Assembly: GCA_937998045.1 (NCBI GenBank)
Contig: CALKVG010000090.1
Span: forward strand, 1 to 10,623
Direction of reading: 5' to 3'
DNA length: 10,623 nucleotides
DNA from: an uncultured Myxococcales bacterium
GTDB taxonomy: Bacteria > Myxococcota_A > Polyangia > Polyangiales > Polyangiaceae
Positions 5,349 to 10,623 of the stretch are shown one piece after another (position 1 is the first letter of the stretch; each line of letters begins with the position of its first letter). The position numbers were made by a program, and so were the translations under genes. The notes under the pieces were generated by a model, which was not told the DNA's origin, did no database searches, and saw only the letters and a list, made by a program, of their open reading frames with translations.

Positions 5349-7865
5349 TTATCGTGACGCGTCGTGGCGATTCAGGCCGTACGCCTTGTATCGGAACATA
5401 CCCGCCTGGGGGTTTCCTTTTGGATCATCGACCATGAGCTGGAGAGTTCCCGTTACTTCGTATTCCTTGCGTTCCTGCGCGCCCGGCACTTGCAAAGTGA
5501 TCGTGCTCCTACCGGACTCCGGCTTGCCGATATTCAGCTCATGGGAGTACGCCTCGAAGAATGCCGCGAGATTCTGGACGCTCGCTGTGAGCTTCAGGTC
5601 GACCGTTCGTCCCGGCCGCCCTTCGTTCTCCAGACGGCGGTACTCGTTGTCGTTGTAACCCGGGTCCTTGCAGGGCTCGCTCCAGAAACCCTGCATCGTC
5701 TCGTCGAAGGCAAGCCCCACGGGCTCGCTGGTCGGGCCTTCTCCCGGAGCCGGAGGGGAGAGACTCCACTGCGACTCCTTGGCCTCGAGGTACCAATCGT
5801 CCGCAAGGTTGACCTGGTGCCTGTACTCCTCGCTCGGCCACTGCCCCTCACGCGAGTGCATTTCAAGGAACCGGTCGATATTTCGTTCGGCCACGGCCGC
5901 GATGGTTGCCGACGGGTTCACCCCGACCGACGAGCAGAGAATGGATCCGTCGAGCACGTAGAGGCCTTCGCAGCCGTGAACCTGCCCATCCGGCGTCGTC
6001 ACGCCCTTCTTGGGGTCATCGCTCATGCGACAGCCCCCGTGGCTGTGCACGGTGATCGGCTTCCCGAGGAACGACCAGGCCGGATTGACCCGGAGCTCAC
6101 CGCCGAGCGCTCGCGCGACGTCTCGCATCGTGAGCTCCTCATCCATGTAGAGGGGTGCGAGGCGATAGAGATCGAGATCGGCGCGCAGCCGGTCGTGCGC
6201 CACATCGTAAGCCAGCCTGCCCTGTGCCTCGTCCCTTCCCATGGCCAGCAGCATCATCCGGTCGTCCGCGCGCTCGCCCGAATATCCCAGCAACCGAGAT
6301 GCCACGTCCGCGGGGGCCGAACCACCGCGCTCGAAGATCGACTGCAGCGCATCCGCCGCGAGGACCTCCTTGTCGCTGAGCGCCCAGTACGAGATCGCTT
6401 TCAGGCGACGAACGAGCCAGCGGAACAGTCGGCGCTCGGGATTCAGCCATTGCCCGACGATCCGCTGCAGCTTCGTCCGGATTGCCTTTTCGATCGTGCG
6501 GTCGACGATCGCCGGAAGCACCGGCTTCGCGAGCTCCCGGAGAATCTCCGGCAGCCGGCCGTTCAGCTGCCTCGGTACTGCGATTTGAAATTTGCCCTCG
6601 GCGATCGCGACGAGGACGCCATCCAGGGGAGAGCGGAGGAACGCATCGTCTTTCAGAACTTCGCTGGACGCCGGAGGCGGTACGCCGTCGCTCGCGCGAA
6701 TGGTACCTGACCCGAGCGGAAGGTAACGGTTCCGTCCCGCCCATACGGACGCTCGAAGCAAACCGGTCAGCCGGTCGATCTCCCTCGCATATCCGCCGTC
6801 CTGGAGCATGAACCAGCCCTCGGCACCCGAGCCCTTTGCCGACCCCCGGTGCACCGTCGAAGTCGTGATGGTCGGGCCCCAGGACGGAAACTGGTGGTTC
6901 TCGGTCTCGTAGACCATGCCCAGCGCGTCAGCGTTCGGAAAGTAGCCGAGGCCGACGTTCGAGCGAAGCTGCTTGAGCTCGTCGGGTGTGCGAGCGCCAA
7001 GCCACCGTGCGAGCAACCGGGTGGAATGCACCGCGCCGGCGCAGAGGAAGAGATATTTCGTACATACGATGCGTGTCCGTGCAGCGAGGTGATCGATGTA
7101 TTCAACCTTCCAGGGTGTCTCTCGGTTGTCCGTTCTCGAGAACTTCACGACCTCGCACTGCGTCCGCACCTTTGCGCCGCGATCTTCGGCGAGCTTGAGG
7201 TAATTCAGATCGAGCGTGTTCTTCGCGCCGTTCGGACAGCCGCTGCAGCAGGCGCCGCACGAGACGCATTTTTCTTGCTCGGCTCCGAACTTGTTTTTCC
7301 CCTCATCCTCCGGTGGTGGATCGGTGTACCGAATCGCCAGCGGAGGATAGAAAAAATTCGTCCCTTTTTTTGCGACCTGTTCGAGCTGCTGGGCTTTGGT
7401 GGGAATTCCCCCTGCGAGGCGCCCATTCGGGAAGTTCTTGTCGACGATGGGCATGGCCTCGAGCATCCACGCCACCAGGTTGTAATAATGCTGGAGCGGG
7501 AAGGGGCTCTCCCGGGACGGCGTATAAGCTTTAGGCCACCCCTTCTCGAACGCCTTCATCGGTGGCCGAAGGTGCACGTTCGCATAAATCAGCGAGCCGC
7601 CCCCGTACCCGGCTGCCTGGACAGCGATGATCTCCTCGAGATCCTGGATGTCCCAGAGGCCTTGGTCACTCTTCCAGGTCCAGCGACGCAGGTCCGGCAT
7701 CAACGCCGAGGGCCTCGGCAGCGCGGGGAAATCGGCCCTCCCGTAACGCCGGCCGCGCTCGAGCACCACGGGCTCGAAGCCGGCCTGACTGAGGCGGCAG
7801 GCCGCGACGGCGCCGCCGAACCCCGTGCCCACCACGAGAGCTTCGCATTCCTCGGATGTTTCCAT
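5349..7865 (-). CDS. GMC-family FAD oxidoreductase (cholesterol-oxidase-like) with C-terminal accessory domain
   Basis: The 838-residue flavoprotein should oxidise an alcohol, possibly a sterol or other lipid. The FAD Rossmann fold starts at once: VVGTGFGGA (11-19, GxGxxG) and VVLERG with Glu36 for ribose. GYGGGSLIYANV (86-97) is the GMC loop. CVSCGACCSGCPNGAKNT (200-217) has the spacing Cx2Cx2Cx3CP. The C-terminal catalytic part has VHSHGGCRMSDDP (606-618) and VNPSATIAAVAERN (649-662), with the His and Asn expected of GMC enzymes. Residues 720-838 start a separate beta-rich domain (DETMQGFWSE, then EVTGTLQLMVDD) that stops early. ATG 7865 is chosen because the FAD motif follows directly. GTG 7868 is equally possible and better spaced from GGGGAAGG. 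The frame is open to 8180, but that part is antisense to the cyclase gene. There is no signal peptide. It is first in an operon with the small ORF and hydrolase. Confidence 0.9.
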   Translation of the reverse strand: METSEECEALVVGTGFGGAVAACRLSQAGFEPVVLERGRRYGRADFPALPRPSALMPDLRRWTWKSDQGLWDIQDLEEIIAVQAAGYGGGSLIYANVHLRPPMKAFEKGWPKAYTPSRESPFPLQHYYNLVAWMLEAMPIVDKNFPNGRLAGGIPTKAQQLEQVAKKGTNFFYPPLAIRYTDPPPEDEGKNKFGAEQEKCVSCGACCSGCPNGAKNTLDLNYLKLAEDRGAKVRTQCEVVKFSRTDNRETPWKVEYIDHLAARTRIVCTKYLFLCAGAVHSTRLLARWLGARTPDELKQLRSNVGLGYFPNADALGMVYETENHQFPSWGPTITTSTVHRGSAKGSGAEGWFMLQDGGYAREIDRLTGLLRASVWAGRNRYLPLGSGTIRASDGVPPPASSEVLKDDAFLRSPLDGVLVAIAEGKFQIAVPRQLNGRLPEILRELAKPVLPAIVDRTIEKAIRTKLQRIVGQWLNPERRLFRWLVRRLKAISYWALSDKEVLAADALQSIFERGGSAPADVASRLLGYSGERADDRMMLLAMGRDEAQGRLAYDVAHDRLRADLDLYRLAPLYMDEELTMRDVARALGGELRVNPAWSFLGKPITVHSHGGCRMSDDPKKGVTTPDGQVHGCEGLYVLDGSILCSSVGVNPSATIAAVAERNIDRFLEMHSREGQWPSEEYRHQVNLADDWYLEAKESQWSLSPPAPGEGPTSEPVGLAFDETMQGFWSEPCKDPGYNDNEYRRLENEGRPGRTVDLKLTASVQNLAAFFEAYSHELNIGKPESGRSTITLQVPGAQERKEYEVTGTLQLMVDDPKGNPQAGMFRYKAYGLNRHDASR

Positions 7866-7974
7866 CACGCAACACCGGCCTTCCCCCGGCTTCCGCCCCG
7901 CTTCTCCGGCGAGACGGCGGGCGATGCTAGCATCCGGCCGGCGGCGCAACGTGCGAACTCGCTCGGCGGAAGAA
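7866..7974. promoter_or_regulatory. Divergent promoter region with a perfect 12-bp palindrome
   Basis: This 109-bp region lies between the starts of the oxidase operon (minus) and the cyclase gene (plus). GATGCTAGCATC at 7923-7934 is a perfect 12-bp palindrome, directly followed by CCGGCCGG. Because of the symmetry, TAGCAT (4 of 6 to TATAAT) occurs on both strands, so overlapping divergent -10 boxes or an operator shared by both genes are possible. No good -35 element is seen on either side. GGAAGA lies just before the cyclase ATG. GGGGAAGG on the minus strand lies 10 bp before GTG 7868. Confidence 0.45.
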
Positions 7975-10623
7975 ATGACTACGGCTCCGCGGCTCCAGTC
8001 CCTCGATGGCTTCTTCCCCAGGCGTCTCGTGCGACGTCTCGACACCACGGGAACGGCGCCCAACGAGACCTCGCTCCGCGCGGCCGTGCTCTTCGCAGAC
8101 ATCTCGGGATACACGAGGCTCGCCGAGAACCTCTTCGCTCGCGCGGACGAGGGCCTGGGCGAGTTGAGCGCGCTGCTCAACGACGAGTTCGGGCGTTATG
8201 TGGCCAGCGTTCACGCGCGCGGAGGGGAGATCGTCTACTTCGCGGGTGACTCTTTCCTCGCGTACTGGGCCGACGATCACGCCCCTCTCTCGAGCTGCAT
8301 CCGTGAGGCGCGTGCGTGCGCGGAGGAGCTCGTGCGACCGGAGCGGCGGCGCGGGGGAGTCGGCAGGCCGACGCTGCGCACCGGCATCGGCGCGGGGCGC
8401 GTCTGGGCGGCCTACGTCGGCGGCGAGGATGACTGCTGGCACGTCGTCTTCGGCGGGCCGGCGGTTCGCCACGCCACCAACGCGGCGGGACGGGCCAGCC
8501 CCGGCGAGATCTCGCTCGCGCCGTCGGCCGCAGCGGAGCCCGATGCGCTGCAGGGTGGGCTCCGCCCTGGCTTGCGCGACGCATGGGTGCCGGCGCGGCT
8601 CGCCGCCTCGTCGACCGTGAGCGAAACACCGGTGTCGCTGATACCTCGTGTCATGGTGGAACGTGCGGAATCCGACGCGCCGGAGCTCGGCGACCTCCGC
8701 CAGGTGACCGCTCTGTTCACGCGTTTCACCGGATTCGACGAGGACGCCGCCGACGCTCTCCGCCGCATGCATCGACTGGCCTCTGCGGTCCATCGCGCGA
8801 TCGCTCCGTTTTCCGGATCCCCCGGCCACTGGCTCATCGAGGACAAGGGGCTCGTCTTCTTCGTCGTGTTCGGCGTGCCCTACAATGCCCATGCCGACGA
8901 TCCGCAGCGCGCGGTGCGTGCGGCGCTCGCGCTCCAGGACGCAGCCTGGCCCGAGGGTATCGAGTGTGCGACCGGCATCGCGAGCGGGCGCGCCTTCTGT
9001 GGTCCCATCGGAGCGCCGTCGCGGCGTGAATACGTGACGGTGAGTCGATCCATGATCATCGCCGCGCGGCTGATGGTCTTGGGAGGTCGTCTGCGCTACG
9101 CAGGACGACCTCCGACTGACGATGGCCGCGCCGACGTCGCCTTCGATCCGGCGCCGCCCGTGGAGGCGAAGGGACTGTCGGAAGCCATCGAGACGTATTT
9201 CGTTCGCCGCCGCGTCGTCCCCGCCCGCGCCGAAGCCGCATCCGTGTTCGGGCGAGGCGAGGAGCAGGCCGCGCTCGCGGCGCTGCTGGACCGAGCTCGC
9301 CAGGGACAGAGCTGCGTGGCGGTGGTCGAGGGAGAGGCCGGGATCGGCAAGTCCTGCCTTCTGGCGGATCTGCAAGCTCGCGCGCGCGCCGACGGGGTAC
9401 GGACCCTGCTCGGTCACAGCCACCCCGTGGACTACACGCCCACCCTGCTCCCCTGGCGCGAAATCTTCCGCTCGCTCCTGGGGGTGGGAGCCGGCGTCGA
9501 CCCCAAGGCCGTTCGCGACGCGCTGGGTAAATGGCTTCGCTCCCACGAAGAGACGGCGCCGCTTGCGCCCCTTCTCAACGCCGTGCTGCGGATCGATCTG
9601 GACGAGACCGAAGAAACTCGACACGTGCAGGGGCCGGCGCGTGTGGGGGCCATCCTCCGCTTCATGATCGAGTTTCTCGAGGCTGCAGCGCCGGGCCCGA
9701 GGCTCGTCGTCCTGGAGGACTGCCACTGGATGGACAGCGACTCGTGGCGCCTTGCGCGCGCGGTGGCACGACTGCCTCACACGCTGGTTGCCCTGTCGAC
9801 GCGGCCGACGGTGCCCGGCCGCGAGGCCTCGTGGTTGCGCGAACACCCCGGGTTCCGGGGAATCACGCTGCGCCCGTTGAAGGACGCCGACATCGAGCAA
9901 GTGGTGGGTCATAGGCTGCGCGCTCGGTCGATGAGCCGACACTTTGTCGGCACGATAAACCGGCGCGCTTCCGGACATCCGCTGATGGCGATCGAGTACG
10001 CCCTGTCACTTCTCGATTCGCGCCGCGCGACCGTACATGACGGCAGCTACACGCTTCGGGGCGGTGTCGATCCGGTCGCCGACGAGACGCCGCCCGCATC
10101 GGTCCAGGCGCTCCTCGCCAGCCGCATCGATCACCTCGACGTACCGGAGCAGCTCGCGCTCAAGGTCGCGAGCGCGCTCGGTCAAACGTTCTCTTCCACC
10201 ATGCTCGGTCTCCTGGCGCATGGCTCCTGGGACGAGGGGGTGCTCGAGCGCCTCATCGAACGAGGGCTGATAGACGCCTCGCCCGACCCGCGGCTTTTCG
10301 CCTTTCGCCATTCGCTCGTGCGGGAAGTGGCCTACGGACTCATGCCCGTCAGCCGGCGTCGCGGGCTGCACGGCGCCATCGCCTTCGCGCTCGAGGCCTG
10401 CGATCCAACCGAGACCGCGCTGCTCGCGCATCATTTCTATCAGGCCGGCGATCACGAAAAAACCGTTCGGTACGCCGACGCAGCCGCTCTGCATTCGCTT
10501 CAGATCGGTGCCTATCGCGAGGCCGCATACTTCCTCGAGCTCTGCATCGAGATCGGTCCCCAGGACGAGCGCTGGAACGCCTCGGGTACGATCGCGCGCT
10601 GGCGTCGGCAGCTGGCCGACGCC
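7975..10623 (+). CDS. Soluble-adenylyl-cyclase-like protein: two class III cyclase domains plus STAND/AAA ATPase (3' end outside window)
   Basis: 883 residues are visible and the frame is open at the window edge. Cyclase domain 1 (about 34-180) has FADISGYTRLAE (Asp42) and YFAGDSFLAYW (Asp92), the two metal-binding Asp. Cyclase domain 2 (about 240-370) has LFTRFTGF, where the first Asp is Arg250, and IEDKGLVFFVVFG with Lys291. YVTVSRSMIIAARLM follows, with Arg365 kept but Ile361 where Asn is usual. The ATPase part has Walker A GEAGIGKS (453-460), Walker B LVVLEDCHWMD (577-587) and the STAND-type FRHSLVREVAY (777-787). From about 815 it is helical and TPR-like. This is the domain order of ADCY10-type soluble adenylyl cyclases and of many bacterial cyclase-ATPase proteins. 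It probably makes cAMP at one C1/C2 site under control of the ATPase module. ATG 7975 follows GGAAGA closely; in-frame GTG 7951 is an alternative. There is no membrane segment. Confidence 0.9.
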   Translation, partial: MTTAPRLQSLDGFFPRRLVRRLDTTGTAPNETSLRAAVLFADISGYTRLAENLFARADEGLGELSALLNDEFGRYVASVHARGGEIVYFAGDSFLAYWADDHAPLSSCIREARACAEELVRPERRRGGVGRPTLRTGIGAGRVWAAYVGGEDDCWHVVFGGPAVRHATNAAGRASPGEISLAPSAAAEPDALQGGLRPGLRDAWVPARLAASSTVSETPVSLIPRVMVERAESDAPELGDLRQVTALFTRFTGFDEDAADALRRMHRLASAVHRAIAPFSGSPGHWLIEDKGLVFFVVFGVPYNAHADDPQRAVRAALALQDAAWPEGIECATGIASGRAFCGPIGAPSRREYVTVSRSMIIAARLMVLGGRLRYAGRPPTDDGRADVAFDPAPPVEAKGLSEAIETYFVRRRVVPARAEAASVFGRGEEQAALAALLDRARQGQSCVAVVEGEAGIGKSCLLADLQARARADGVRTLLGHSHPVDYTPTLLPWREIFRSLLGVGAGVDPKAVRDALGKWLRSHEETAPLAPLLNAVLRIDLDETEETRHVQGPARVGAILRFMIEFLEAAAPGPRLVVLEDCHWMDSDSWRLARAVARLPHTLVALSTRPTVPGREASWLREHPGFRGITLRPLKDADIEQVVGHRLRARSMSRHFVGTINRRASGHPLMAIEYALSLLDSRRATVHDGSYTLRGGVDPVADETPPASVQALLASRIDHLDVPEQLALKVASALGQTFSSTMLGLLAHGSWDEGVLERLIERGLIDASPDPRLFAFRHSLVREVAYGLMPVSRRRGLHGAIAFALEACDPTETALLAHHFYQAGDHEKTVRYADAAALHSLQIGAYREAAYFLELCIEIGPQDERWNASGTIARWRRQLADA

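Noticed and set aside
7866..8180. N-terminal extension of the oxidase frame to an ATG at 8180
   Set aside because: The added 105 residues are Arg/Ser/Ala-rich, have no domain, lie antisense to the well-supported cyclase N-terminus, and would place the FAD motif far from the N-terminus, unlike the family.
5364..8249. Long plus-strand open frames of 448 and 466 codons opposite the oxidase gene
   Set aside because: They mirror the GMC coding strand and their translations have no recognisable motif; the GMC gene has a full set of family motifs.
7927..9978. Long minus-strand open frame of 683 codons
   Set aside because: It is antisense to the cyclase-ATPase gene, whose motifs are clear. The predicted protein is Arg/His/Gly-rich with no domain, as expected for a shadow frame in high-GC DNA.

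Overview
The window is GC-rich (roughly two thirds G+C by eye), with strong G/C bias at third codon positions and long open antisense frames. This base composition, a soluble-adenylyl-cyclase-like signalling ATPase, a frameshifted Rhs fragment and a TPR-methyltransferase fit a large-genome soil bacterium such as a myxobacterium (Polyangia/Myxococcota). That assignment is inference; the window holds no rRNA or other marker gene.

Layout. Positions 1-242 (with decayed copies to about 264) hold a tandem array of 44-bp units, each made of two diverged 22-bp halves centred on tCGCGATc. Next to it is a short, frameshifted YD-repeat fragment of an Rhs-type gene (298-398). Converging on that remnant is a minus-strand gene (481-1179) for an acidic SUKH/SMI1-KNR4-like protein that may be an orphan immunity protein. 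A plus-strand pair follows: a small one-helix membrane protein (1381-1980) overlaps by 11 bp a six-TPR plus SAM-methyltransferase protein (1970-3268). Positions 3269-3551 are a gap between convergent genes, with only a doubtful small ORF.

From 7865 down to 3552 runs a minus-strand operon: a cholesterol-oxidase-like GMC flavoprotein with a four-Cys motif and a C-terminal accessory domain, a small ORF that looks like the other half of that domain, and an alpha/beta hydrolase with a Cys nucleophile, coupled through a GTGA overlap. From memory, related bacteria carry these modules in the same order on one long chain, so this looks like a split version, possibly broken by a small frameshift near 5350-5370. 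The three products probably act together on a lipid or sterol-like alcohol or ester, but the substrate cannot be read from the sequence.

A 109-bp divergent intergenic region with a perfect 12-bp palindrome separates this operon from a plus-strand gene (7975 to past the window end). That gene encodes two class III cyclase domains followed by a STAND/AAA ATPase and a helical, TPR-like region, the layout of soluble adenylyl cyclase (ADCY10 type). It has no stop codon in the window, so it is easily overlooked; a long antisense frame lies opposite it.
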